This document shows, one piece after another, positions 27,601-35,230 of a DNA stretch of 64,000 bases. The notes under the pieces are model-generated. The model was not told the origin of the DNA. It ran no database searches and saw only the letters and a list, made by a program, of their open reading frames with translations. Source of the DNA: Parabacteroides acidifaciens (lineage in GTDB: Bacteria > Bacteroidota > Bacteroidia > Bacteroidales > Tannerellaceae); assembly GCF_003363715.1 (NCBI RefSeq), contig NZ_QREV01000017.1, forward strand, positions 1 to 64,000, written 5' to 3'. The first letter of the stretch is position 1, and every line of letters starts with the position of its first letter. Made by a program: the position numbers and the translations under genes.

Positions 27601-28038
27601 GTCCTTTACGATACCGCTTACCGTTTTCTTATTCTGTTGAACACCGGAAACAGAAGCTGACTCTGTAGAAAGAATAATTTTTTTATCCACCACCGAATAG
27701 CGCACATTCGTCCCCGAAAAGACCGTTTCCAACACCTTGAAGATATCACTCTTCTTCGTATTCACAGAAACCCGGCGATTCAAATCGACATGTTTCGTAT
27801 TGAAAAAGAACGAAAAATCCGACTGGTTTTCAATTTCATCCAAAACTGATTGGACAGTTTGATTCTGTATATTCAAACTGACAGTGGCTTTTTGAGCATA
27901 GCTGTTCGTGGCTTGAACCAAGCTGATCGAACAGAATAGTAAGAAGATGTATAACTTCATAACTCTTGGAATTTTGTTTAAGGTAAACCAAAGCGACTCT
28001 GGTACCCAAAACAGTTGGGTATTAAAATGTTTTTGCAT
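24691..28038 (-). CDS. SusC-family TonB-dependent transporter with N-terminal STN signalling domain
   Basis: Outer-membrane glycan importer of the PUL that can also signal. After the signal (cleavage near NSYAQ, residue 49), an STN domain (about 52-115, VSLNIQNQTVQSVLDEIENQ) is present; this domain contacts the FecR anti-sigma factor in trans-envelope regulation. A carboxypeptidase-regulatory domain (KTVSGIVKDENGEPVIGANV, about 138-212), the DEVVVVGYGTVKKGNLTNAV segment, the plug (VLKDAASAAIYGSRAANGVI) and a long barrel follow. The protein begins MQKHFN and carries IPRVMKLYIFLLF, typical of STN-type SusC starts. The gene follows fecR by 154 bases and abuts susD. No TAnnTTTG box is visible just upstream, consistent with use of an ECF promoter. 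Confidence 0.95.
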   Translation of the reverse strand: MQKHFNTQLFWVPESLWFTLNKIPRVMKLYIFLLFCSISLVQATNSYAQKATVSLNIQNQTVQSVLDEIENQSDFSFFFNTKHVDLNRRVSVNTKKSDIFKVLETVFSGTNVRYSVVDKKIILSTESASVSGVQQNKKTVSGIVKDENGEPVIGANVVEKGTTNGTVTDMDGKYTLTVATGSNLQISYIGFNEQVVKVGKESIINITLREDMQSLDEVVVVGYGTVKKGNLTNAVTSVKADVLENRPVSSVADALQGQVPGLSIVQSGRPGQAASMQLRGATSLNSGGSPMLLVDGIPTDAENFNYLNVEDIESVSVLKDAASAAIYGSRAANGVILVTTKRGKAGKPVFRYNGYVGINTPTETPKMVSSEKYARMRNEAMYNLKPEDGKNQYYSEEQIRKFADGSDLNHYGNTDWVDLMFENSITTRHSISATGGAENVKYFLSAGLDYQTGALPESQHKVYNVRSNVDAQLTKKLNLSFDMRYILRQKDEVDGMDGIIIDVYKMNPTDIAYNTDGSYAMNPKSVVNPMADLHQRGHNLNDTHDASGIFKVTYDIWDALKFQGIANVNFKFGKSTTFYRQVGYTDYDSQEVTYMGQNALDEGRDFNQYYNLQALLTYQKKFGEHNFDVLAGYQQENEKWDHVGAYRDGFPTDILHVLDGGSKENWSNGGTANHWAIASFIGSLNYDYASKYLLSLKMRSDGSSRLASGQRWSTFPSVSAAWRISTESFMEKTRTYLDDLKLRASWGLTGATTGIGLYPSYSTIGFGNAALGNQYILSAYLSGLGNTDLGWEKTSMLDFGLDARMLDNRLGVTFDYYIKNTKDILIGLPVPLEYGFGKPNVNIGEVQNKGWELELSWNDKIGDFSYGVQANLSNNKNEVKDLGGTSPWKDGYTAEGLAMNSYYGYEALGLFQTPEEVESSAVYSRRYAKPGDVKYKDQNGDGVIDTDDRVVLGDRDPHYLFGITLNGAWKGFDFSIFMQGVGKRNYILNGPSIRPLSDQGKGPAFEHQLDYWSEDNRDAKYPRLLEATSSLGFNHLTSDFWMINAGYLRLKNLQVGYNFSNDLLKKTGLSNIRLYFSANNLFTISNFTPGYDPETLDAFTYPLSRTYSFGLNLQF

Positions 28039-28116
28039 AACTTTGTAGTGATCTGATTAAAAAAAATGATTTATTACTGCTTGTCGCCAAACAAGCGTTT
28101 TAAAGTTAACTCATTT

Positions 28117-28156
28117 CATCCGGGGAAATACGCCAATATTTTTCCGGATGTTTTTT
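28117..28156. other. Hairpin in the fecR-susC gap
   Basis: CATCCGG (28117-28123) and CCGGATG (28144-28150) form an interrupted 14-bp stem continued by AAATA/TATTT. The T6 run is on the plus strand (28151-28156), opposite to the direction of fecR and susC. It could end antisense transcripts or be a regulatory structure in the susC leader. Confidence 0.35.
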
Positions 28157-28192
28157 CTTTAGGGAGGTCTGTTTCTCATGTTTACTTGATTT

Positions 28193-29218
28193 TTAATAGA
28201 TTTCTATCCTCGTTTTTTCATTCATGGTATCCTGCGTATCCAAATAACGCCATTTGATATTAGATGATATTTTAAAGATTTCCAATATACGTTCCAACCG
28301 CTGGTTGCTGAAAGACCCGGTAAAAGCTTCCTTACGAAGCCGATCGTTGGATAAAACAAATGTCACATTAAACCGCTTTTCCAGCATCCGCAATGCTTCG
28401 GGTAAAGGGGTCGCCAGAAAAACGATCTTTCCGTCTTTCCAGGCTATTTCAGAGGCGCCACTCGTTTCTATCAGTTGTATCCGGGAGGAAGAGGAATCAT
28501 AGGTCAGTTTCTGGCCGGGCTTCATCAAAACAGCCGTAGACCGTTGATTCTTCATATAGTCGAAGCGGACTTTCCCTTCGATCAGTGTAGTAGAGACAAA
28601 AGCGTCTTTTTCGAACGCTTCGACGTTAAAAGAAGTGCCCAGCACCTCTATCTTCGTTTCATGCGGGGTAGAAATAACAAAACCATGTTCCGCATCTTTC
28701 TGTACTTCGAAAAACGCTTCCCCTTGCAGGGCAACCCTTCTTTTGTCCTTATCGAAGAAAGAGGGATAAGAGAGTTTTGATTCTGAATTGAGATGAACTC
28801 TGGTACCATCCGGCAAATCGACTGTTGTTGTCATACCCGGATTCGTTTTCACTTCAATCATTTGGGCGATTTCAACCGGACGAGGCTTCAGATTTTGTAT
28901 TCCGAAAGCAATCAAAAGAGGAATAAACAAAATCGCTGCAACGCGTTGCAGCCAAGTAACCATGGTTACTTTAGCATGTTCATTGCCCTTGCTCATCTTT
29001 TGGCAAACCGAAGACAAGGCTTTCTCCGTATCGACCGCCGACACGACCTGCATCGTATCCGTTGCTAAATAAAGGGTATGGATCTGTTTGGCAATCCGGT
29101 AGTTTTCATCCGACTGCTTTATCCATTCCTCAACCATCCGGCATTCTTCCTCTGTCGCTTCACCGGAGCAATAGCGGGGAAGAATATATTCTATCATATT
29201 TGTATCAGGTGTTTCCAT
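28193..29218 (-). CDS. FecR-family anti-sigma factor
   Basis: Inner-membrane regulator that holds the ECF sigma factor until the STN domain of SusC reports substrate. Residues 1-85 form the cytoplasmic sigma-binding part (YILPRYCSGEATEEECRMVEEWI), a membrane helix lies at about 88-107, and the periplasmic FecR domain follows (MTTTVDLPDGTRVHLNSES; GEAFFEVQKD; VLGTSFNVEAF). The C-terminal DUF4974 domain spans about 255-325 (PLPEALRMLEKRFNVTF). 341 residues is typical. It is divergent from the sigma gene, with 120 bases between starts, instead of lying downstream of it as usual. The co-directional susC follows. Confidence 0.93.
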   Translation of the reverse strand: METPDTNMIEYILPRYCSGEATEEECRMVEEWIKQSDENYRIAKQIHTLYLATDTMQVVSAVDTEKALSSVCQKMSKGNEHAKVTMVTWLQRVAAILFIPLLIAFGIQNLKPRPVEIAQMIEVKTNPGMTTTVDLPDGTRVHLNSESKLSYPSFFDKDKRRVALQGEAFFEVQKDAEHGFVISTPHETKIEVLGTSFNVEAFEKDAFVSTTLIEGKVRFDYMKNQRSTAVLMKPGQKLTYDSSSSRIQLIETSGASEIAWKDGKIVFLATPLPEALRMLEKRFNVTFVLSNDRLRKEAFTGSFSNQRLERILEIFKISSNIKWRYLDTQDTMNEKTRIEIY

Positions 29219-29319
29219 ACCAGTTTATCGCTTGTTTATATAGTAGACAAGAGAAACCGGAAAGATTCCTAAACAGAAGGGAATATTTTTTCAATATTTT
29301 TTTTCTATCGCAAAAAAGC

Positions 29320-29327
29320 TATCTTTG
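29320..29327 (+). promoter_or_regulatory. -7 box (TATCTTTG) for the ECF sigma gene
   Basis: Perfect TAnnTTTG only 11 bases before the ATG at 29339, so the transcript would have a very short leader. It implies that the housekeeping sigma factor makes a basal level of the ECF factor. Confidence 0.55.
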
Positions 29328-29338
29328 CGACCAGAGAT

Positions 29339-29932
29339 ATGAAAGGAGAAATACTACAAACCACAGACGAACGCTTTTTACTTTCAGCCATACAGAATGG
29401 AGATCTAAAAGCCTATGGCATCTTGTTCAGAAGATACTATCCGATGTTGTGCGCCTATGCAACAAGGTTTGTAGAGCTGAAAGATGCCGAAGAAATCGTT
29501 CAGGACGTAATGTTATGGTTATGGGAGACCCGGCAAACTCAAACCTTCGAAACGTCATTAAGCCAATATCTGTTCCGGACAGTCTATCACCGTGCAATCA
29601 ACCAAATCGTCCGCCACCAATCCCAATTAAGGGCAGACACGCTCTTCTACGAAAATATGCAGGAGATGTTACAGGATACAGATTTCTACCAACTTGAAGA
29701 ACTGCAAAAAAGGATCAAAGAAGCAGTGGAGGCCTTGCCCCCCACTTATCGGGAGGCTTTTGTCATGCACCGCTTCGAGAATAAAAGCTACAAAGATATT
29801 GCGGAAATCCTGCAGGTATCATCCAAAACCGTTGACTACCGAATCCAGCAGGCATTAAAACAATTGCGGATAACACTGAAAGATTATCTGCCACTGATTT
29901 TGTTATTACTGCCCAGAAATATTCTGTCGTAA
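29339..29932 (+). CDS. RNA polymerase ECF sigma factor (sigma-70 family, PUL regulator)
   Basis: Activates the PUL promoter(s) when released by the neighbouring FecR protein. 197 residues with region 2 (FRRYYPMLCAYATRFV, KDAEEIVQDVMLWLWE, about 30-63) and region 4 (LPPTYREAFVMHRFENKSYKDIAEIL, SSKTVDYRIQQALKQL, about 130-178), ending with a hydrophobic tail (LPLILLLLP) common in Bacteroides ECF factors. It is transcribed away from fecR. Its last 27 bases overlap the end of the convergent GH97 gene, so the two transcripts are antisense at their 3' ends. Confidence 0.93.
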   Translation: MKGEILQTTDERFLLSAIQNGDLKAYGILFRRYYPMLCAYATRFVELKDAEEIVQDVMLWLWETRQTQTFETSLSQYLFRTVYHRAINQIVRHQSQLRADTLFYENMQEMLQDTDFYQLEELQKRIKEAVEALPPTYREAFVMHRFENKSYKDIAEILQVSSKTVDYRIQQALKQLRITLKDYLPLILLLLPRNILS

Positions 29933-32900
29933 ATACAACACACATCCGCTATTCCCAACCAGATCGATAGTAACCTCATTACGGTTATCCAACTTGATAT
30001 TCTTGATATCGACAACATCCTTTTTCTTTTCGGATGCCTGATAATAAAGTGTAGCGGTATAGCCTTTCTTGTTTTTCAGAAAATCAAAGGGTAAGGTGAT
30101 TTGTTGCTGTTCTCCGGCATTCAACATACTAACATACCAATCGGAACCTGAGCGACGGGCGACTACAGCATATTTACCCATCTCTCCCTCCAAAAAGCGA
30201 GTTTCGTCCCATACTGTCGGGATAGAATTATAGAAACGGGTTACTGCATCTGTTTTGATCACAGATTCAGCAGAACCTGCACCACCAGCCCGTCTCGGTG
30301 ATTTCTCGGGGCGATCATACCAATATACAAACTGCCAGGGGCTATAAAGAGCAACCAATTTAGCCAATTGGGCTGCACGTCCCCCCATCTTTCCTGTAAC
30401 TCTTTCCGCAAAATAACAATTGGTGTAATCACCCGCTCCACAGATCATACGATTATACAACGTATAGATAGCCTGATCCAACGACGGACTTTCCTCATCA
30501 CCACGGATACCTTCCTGGGTCAGTAAATTCGGATACGTGCGCGAATAGCCCGTAGGCCTATACTCGTCATGGATATCAACCATCAATTCATATTTGGCAG
30601 CTTTGCGCACAGCTTGATGCAACCATGCTGTAGCATACTGATCACCCACATTCACAAAACCATATTTTACACCTTTAATTCCCCATTTCTTATACAAAGG
30701 CAGAATTTCATCCAGTTGCTGATGCAGTGCTTTTTTATTTACATAAACAAGTATCCCAACTCCTTTTGAATTCGCATATTCTATCACTCGAGGCAAATCA
30801 AGCGGACCTTTCGAACGAGCCGAGTCGATCGTAACGGTAGTTGCATCCGATTTGACATCTTCTTCCGCCCCATACCAACCGGCATCAAACAACACATAGG
30901 CAATATTGTTTTCGGCAGCAAAATCAATACAAGCCATACTGCCTGCCGTAGTTAACGTTACTTCACGAATCACCTGTCCAGGCTTGATCCAACTGGTATT
31001 CGCTATTTGATTCGGTTCATTCAAATTAAGGACGAAATAATTATTTTCGACCAATTTTCCCGGATGCCCGGCAACCATCACATAACGCCAAGGAGATTGA
31101 TAGCCAGCCATATCCAGATTAACCTTTCCAGACAGTACAGATTGTACTCCAAAGCCAGTCTCACTCTTTTCCAACTTCATGCGGGAATAATCGACAAGGG
31201 CAGCTTCCCCGATTGCCGCAAAACAATTATTGTTTACCTGAATCACCTGCGGACGATCGGCAGCCCCTCTCAACGCACTCAACTTCGTTTCGGAATAAGC
31301 ACCTTGCGCCATGCCGGTCACCCAAGTTTTACAATCTTCCTGAAACAAAAATTGCGTTTTCTCATCGGTTACTGTACGGTTCCAGAAATCCAACTTATCG
31401 AATGCATAACGGAATGCTAATCCTTCATCATAGAGACGTACATACAAAACGATCTCTTTCCGGTTCTCATCCGACTGAAGGGTTAGTGCCACTTCATTAT
31501 ACCGGTCCGTCACAACAGAACGTTCTCCGTAAATAGGATGCCAGGTCTGATCGATCGATTCTCTCTTTTGGCTGGAGACCTGCCAATTACCTTTCATAAT
31601 ATTTTCATCCAAAGAAAATTGCAAAGTCTTTGCTGTTACAACTTTTCCACCATCCGTGAATAAATCGATCTCTACATTCTTTCCTCCGACTTTAATATCG
31701 GCCTTCATTTTCTCAGCCGGACTAACAAGCGGGAAAGTAGCTTGCTCAGAAACCCCCATGGACGGATTTTTCTTGATAACAAGACATGCTCCGCCGCCAG
31801 GAGCCAGCTTCAATGTCAGTTTATCATTGTTTGTCAGTTGTCGGGTTGCAACCTTCAGACTTTCACGGTTTGTCAGATAGTGGGCATCGTCGCCGTCCTC
31901 AATGACCTCGACAGTATATTTTCCTTTTTCCAGGAAAGAAAGAGGCAAATCTATCGTCCGTCCGGATTCATTCGTAGCGGCACCGACAAGGTAAGCTTCA
32001 TCCGTTTCCCTCATCATAACGATATATTCCCCGATTTCACCAGCCAAGGTACGGCTCTCTTTCCACGGCATCTTCTGTGTAGACAGGAAGTTTAACAATG
32101 CCGGATATTTTCGGTAATATTCAGGAATATCCGGTAAAATGGTCACACCGGAAAAAGTGATCAACGTACGGGCAGCCTCCGAAACCAATGTAGAAGGAAC
32201 CGGCTGGCTCTCATCCACACGCGTCGTATGTCCGGGACGAAGATCGAACATCCCATTGTTCATATCGACCGGACCCGCAACCATATTAACAAAGACAGTC
32301 GTCACAAATGTTTTAGGTTCGAACACATGATGTCCATCCAATTGGGCGTGGCAATATTCGCGTGTTACGGCATTCGGCCAGGTACGCATCTGTCCATAGG
32401 GATGAACCGGACCATCATGAAAATCGACTAACAAGTGGTTTTGCGCACAAAGTTCAGTAATCTTTTTCGTCCACTGATTCTTTTCTTCCTGTGTTCCACT
32501 CATAAAGCCGTATTTAACCCCGGCAGCTCCCCACTCGCCATACTGCTTCAACGTCTTTTCTATCGGAAATTTCTTCCCTCCGACATCATTCAGATAGAGC
32601 CAGATTCCGACGCCTTTCTGTTTTCCATACCCCAACAGCCGTTGGACATCTTGTGCTTTTTCACCTTTGACCGGATCAGAATCCGATTCGAACTCAGGTC
32701 CGTACCAATTAGCATCCAATACTAAATACTTAAATCCCTGTTCAGCTGCAAAATCGACCATACGGGTCCAGGATGGATAAGACATTCCATACGTAAAACC
32801 ATCCCACACAGCTCCGTTGATACGCCAGTCCCAAACTGCCAATCCTGGCTTGACCCACGAAAAGTCATAGCAAGGATCGGGATCCGGATTAAGTAACTCC

Positions 32901-33694
32901 AACAAATGGGAATCGGTCAACGTGCCCGGAGTCGTCCCATACAAAACGACACGCCAGGCTGAAGTATACCCCGGTGACAAACAGGCAGGCTTAGAAGCAA
33001 CCGAAAAAAGCGATTCGCCCCCTTTGGATTGTAAGACAAGAGGTGCTCCTGTTTCCAGGCAGGCTTCATGAATTGCCATATAATGTTTATCACCAGCCTT
33101 GACGGTCATTACCGGCAAACGGGTTCCATCTGTTTCCGTCAACTTTTCCGGTCCTATATTATGATTCTCGCCGTTATAGAACCATGCCGTATAATTCCCG
33201 GCAAAATTATAGGCAGTCAATTCGGACTGCACATTTACACGTTGCCCTTCGCCCTCCGGTATTTTATAACAGAATGCAAAGCCGTCATTATATCCCCGGA
33301 CTACCAGCTGCATCCACTTCGGTTGACTGGCCGGATTCCGCAAATCGATCATCAATTCATTAAAATGATCTTCGACCACAGCCCGTTTTCCCCAAAGTGG
33401 TTTCCATTCATTCCGGACTTCCCGGTCAGAGACGTTCTCTATTTTCCAACCGGAAGAAGGAACCGTCTCCTCTGATTCCAATCGAAAGCCCAATGGAGAT
33501 TCTTTGATTAGTACCTCTCCATTCACAGCAAAAGTATAGGTCAACAAACCATCATTATGCCGTTGTATCCCCATCACTAACTTTCTGTCAGGAGAGAAAA
33601 CCCGGTAATGTTCTGGCTGATATTGGGCACAGGCCATATCTACACCCAGCCATACCAATAGTAGAAAAACAAGTGTTACAGATTTTTTATTCAT
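29906..33694 (-). CDS. Tandem double glycoside hydrolase family 97 protein
   Basis: 1262 residues, about twice a normal GH97 enzyme. After a signal peptide (ACAQ, residue 24) there are two full modules, about 25-645 and 645-1262, each with an N-terminal beta-sandwich (WKPLWGKRAVVEDHFNEL versus WHPIYGERSVVTDRYNEV), a barrel and a C-terminal sheet. GH97 enzymes act on alpha-glucosides (inverting, SusB-like) or alpha-galactosides (retaining). Both modules read GVKYGF (near 395 and 1011), lacking the Asp of the retaining GVKVDF-type motif, so the inverting mechanism is favoured. Module 2 keeps HDEYRPTG and TQEGIRGDEE. Module 1 has HDGPVHPYG and TREYCHAQLDG, so its acid/base set is altered. The gene has its own promoter and is convergent with the sigma gene. 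Confidence 0.9.
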   Translation of the reverse strand: MNKKSVTLVFLLLVWLGVDMACAQYQPEHYRVFSPDRKLVMGIQRHNDGLLTYTFAVNGEVLIKESPLGFRLESEETVPSSGWKIENVSDREVRNEWKPLWGKRAVVEDHFNELMIDLRNPASQPKWMQLVVRGYNDGFAFCYKIPEGEGQRVNVQSELTAYNFAGNYTAWFYNGENHNIGPEKLTETDGTRLPVMTVKAGDKHYMAIHEACLETGAPLVLQSKGGESLFSVASKPACLSPGYTSAWRVVLYGTTPGTLTDSHLLELLNPDPDPCYDFSWVKPGLAVWDWRINGAVWDGFTYGMSYPSWTRMVDFAAEQGFKYLVLDANWYGPEFESDSDPVKGEKAQDVQRLLGYGKQKGVGIWLYLNDVGGKKFPIEKTLKQYGEWGAAGVKYGFMSGTQEEKNQWTKKITELCAQNHLLVDFHDGPVHPYGQMRTWPNAVTREYCHAQLDGHHVFEPKTFVTTVFVNMVAGPVDMNNGMFDLRPGHTTRVDESQPVPSTLVSEAARTLITFSGVTILPDIPEYYRKYPALLNFLSTQKMPWKESRTLAGEIGEYIVMMRETDEAYLVGAATNESGRTIDLPLSFLEKGKYTVEVIEDGDDAHYLTNRESLKVATRQLTNNDKLTLKLAPGGGACLVIKKNPSMGVSEQATFPLVSPAEKMKADIKVGGKNVEIDLFTDGGKVVTAKTLQFSLDENIMKGNWQVSSQKRESIDQTWHPIYGERSVVTDRYNEVALTLQSDENRKEIVLYVRLYDEGLAFRYAFDKLDFWNRTVTDEKTQFLFQEDCKTWVTGMAQGAYSETKLSALRGAADRPQVIQVNNNCFAAIGEAALVDYSRMKLEKSETGFGVQSVLSGKVNLDMAGYQSPWRYVMVAGHPGKLVENNYFVLNLNEPNQIANTSWIKPGQVIREVTLTTAGSMACIDFAAENNIAYVLFDAGWYGAEEDVKSDATTVTIDSARSKGPLDLPRVIEYANSKGVGILVYVNKKALHQQLDEILPLYKKWGIKGVKYGFVNVGDQYATAWLHQAVRKAAKYELMVDIHDEYRPTGYSRTYPNLLTQEGIRGDEESPSLDQAIYTLYNRMICGAGDYTNCYFAERVTGKMGGRAAQLAKLVALYSPWQFVYWYDRPEKSPRRAGGAGSAESVIKTDAVTRFYNSIPTVWDETRFLEGEMGKYAVVARRSGSDWYVSMLNAGEQQQITLPFDFLKNKKGYTATLYYQASEKKKDVVDIKNIKLDNRNEVTIDLVGNSGCVLYLRQNISGQ

Positions 33695-33752
33695 ATATGT
33701 TTTTGTTGGTATTAATAATAGATTTACTTACAAAAGCCCATAATCTACCGGA

Positions 33753-33760
33753 CAAATATA
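33753..33760 (-). promoter_or_regulatory. -7 box (TATATTTG) for the double GH97 gene
   Basis: Perfect TAnnTTTG on the minus strand, 58 bases before the ATG at 33694. The -33 region falls in the terminator of the upstream tolC-like gene and is not recognisable. Confidence 0.45.
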
Positions 33761-33764
33761 AGAA

Positions 33765-33800
33765 CAAAAAGGGAGGTTTCCATCCCGGAGACCCCCCTTT
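33765..33800 (-). terminator. Terminator of the efflux operon
   Basis: Minus strand: AAAGGGGGGT pairs with ACCTCCCTTT (one G-T pair), followed by TTTTTG. It lies 48 bases after the tolC-like stop. Confidence 0.7.
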
Positions 33801-33847
33801 AAACAAACAATCAACAAATGTGTCTAATGTGTCTAACCTAAATAATG

Positions 33848-35206
33848 TTATAGTGTTATTGGTGTACCGTTATAAAAGTCCAGGATCTTGGCACGGAAGA
33901 TGAAGTTGTACTTGGCTTGTGCCTGTTCGGACAAACTCTGCGCATACTTCGTCTTGGCTTCGCTATATTCGAAGACGGTGCTCTTGCCGGCGGCATAGCG
34001 GTCTTCGGCATACGAGAAGGCTTCCTTGCTGGCAATGACCGATTTGTCAGATGCGATATATTTCTCCTGGGAGGCCGTTGCGTTATAGTAGGCCTGCTGG
34101 ATCTCCTTATACAAAGCTTTCTTCGTATTCTCCATCATCAACTCGCGGTTGCGGATGTTGATACGGGCGGAACGGACGCTGTTGCGGACCTGGAAACGGT
34201 TGAAGAGCGGGATGCTCAGGCTGAAACCGACTGTCTTACGCCCGTTATTCTTCAGCTGGTCGCTGAATGCGATATTATCATAATCTCCGTCACCGGAATA
34301 ATGGTAGTATCCGTTACTGTAGCTGGCTCCGAAATTCAACTTCGGATAATAACCGGCCTGTGCCACTTTCAACATCTTCTTCTGGCTTTCCAGCAGGTAT
34401 TCCTGCTCCTTGATCTGCGGCTTGAAAGAGACGGCATGATCATAGATATTGTCCGGAGGCAAGATACTACTCATATACTCTTCAACAGCATCCCCGGTTT
34501 CGGGAACGACGATATCGAAGTTCTCGCCGTCGCGCTCCAGCTCCAGGCTCTGCGTCAGGTCGAGCAAAGCCAACTTGACATTGTTATTGGCTTCCGTCAG
34601 GGAAACTTCGTCTTTCGCCAACTGCGCTTTCATATCGTACAATTGGGAAAGCGGCACCTTACCGTTTTTCACCAAGGCTTCGGTCTTCGTCACCTGCTCG
34701 CTGCTTAGCGCAACCTGCAATTCGGCGATCCGCTGTACTTCCTTATTATATAATACCTGCAAATAATAGGATGCGATATTGATCGACAAGTCCTCTTTTG
34801 CTTTGTTCAACGTCTCGACAGCCGCTTTCAGGTCCAGCCGGCGGGCGGCGATATCGTTCGGGATTCTCATACCGTCGAAGATCGGCATGCTCAACGAAAT
34901 GGAAGCCGAAGTATTGGCTGAGTTCTGGTCCACAATAACGCCGGTCTTGGACGGGGAACGGCCGAAGTCGAAATTCTGTCCGACGTTGGCATTCAGGTCG
35001 GGCAACCAGCTGAACTTGCTTGTGTTCAGTTCCACTTCACGGCTTGCCTGCTCCTGTTGCCGCTGCTTCAGATCGATATTATGTTCGATCGCATAGCGGA
35101 TGCACTCTTCCAAAGACCATTGCTTGGCCGGTTCCTGCGCCCAGGCAAAAGAACCCGAGAAGAGTAAAGCTGTTGCTATTATCAATTGATTTCTCATTGC
35201 TTTCAT
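33848..35206 (-). CDS. TolC-family outer-membrane efflux protein
   Basis: Outer-membrane channel of the tripartite exporter encoded upstream. 452 residues with a signal peptide (SFAWAQ, about residue 23) and the two outer-membrane-efflux-protein repeats: WSLEECIRYAIEHNIDLKQ near the N-terminus and VSFKPQIKEQEYLLESQKK in the middle. Long amphipathic helices give the periplasmic tunnel, with strands such as FSLSIPLFNRFQVRNSVRSA. It is the last gene of a five-gene operon, 24 bases after the adaptor, and is closed by a terminator. The substrate is unknown. Confidence 0.92.
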   Translation of the reverse strand: MKAMRNQLIIATALLFSGSFAWAQEPAKQWSLEECIRYAIEHNIDLKQRQQEQASREVELNTSKFSWLPDLNANVGQNFDFGRSPSKTGVIVDQNSANTSASISLSMPIFDGMRIPNDIAARRLDLKAAVETLNKAKEDLSINIASYYLQVLYNKEVQRIAELQVALSSEQVTKTEALVKNGKVPLSQLYDMKAQLAKDEVSLTEANNNVKLALLDLTQSLELERDGENFDIVVPETGDAVEEYMSSILPPDNIYDHAVSFKPQIKEQEYLLESQKKMLKVAQAGYYPKLNFGASYSNGYYHYSGDGDYDNIAFSDQLKNNGRKTVGFSLSIPLFNRFQVRNSVRSARINIRNRELMMENTKKALYKEIQQAYYNATASQEKYIASDKSVIASKEAFSYAEDRYAAGKSTVFEYSEAKTKYAQSLSEQAQAKYNFIFRAKILDFYNGTPITL

Positions 35207-35230
35207 ATTTATAATCGGTAGTATCCGTTT

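Noticed and set aside
33917-34708. Long plus-strand reading frame of 263 codons opposite the tolC-like gene
   Set aside because: It lies wholly within a clearly coding minus-strand gene, has a biased composition caused by the other strand and shows no family motif.
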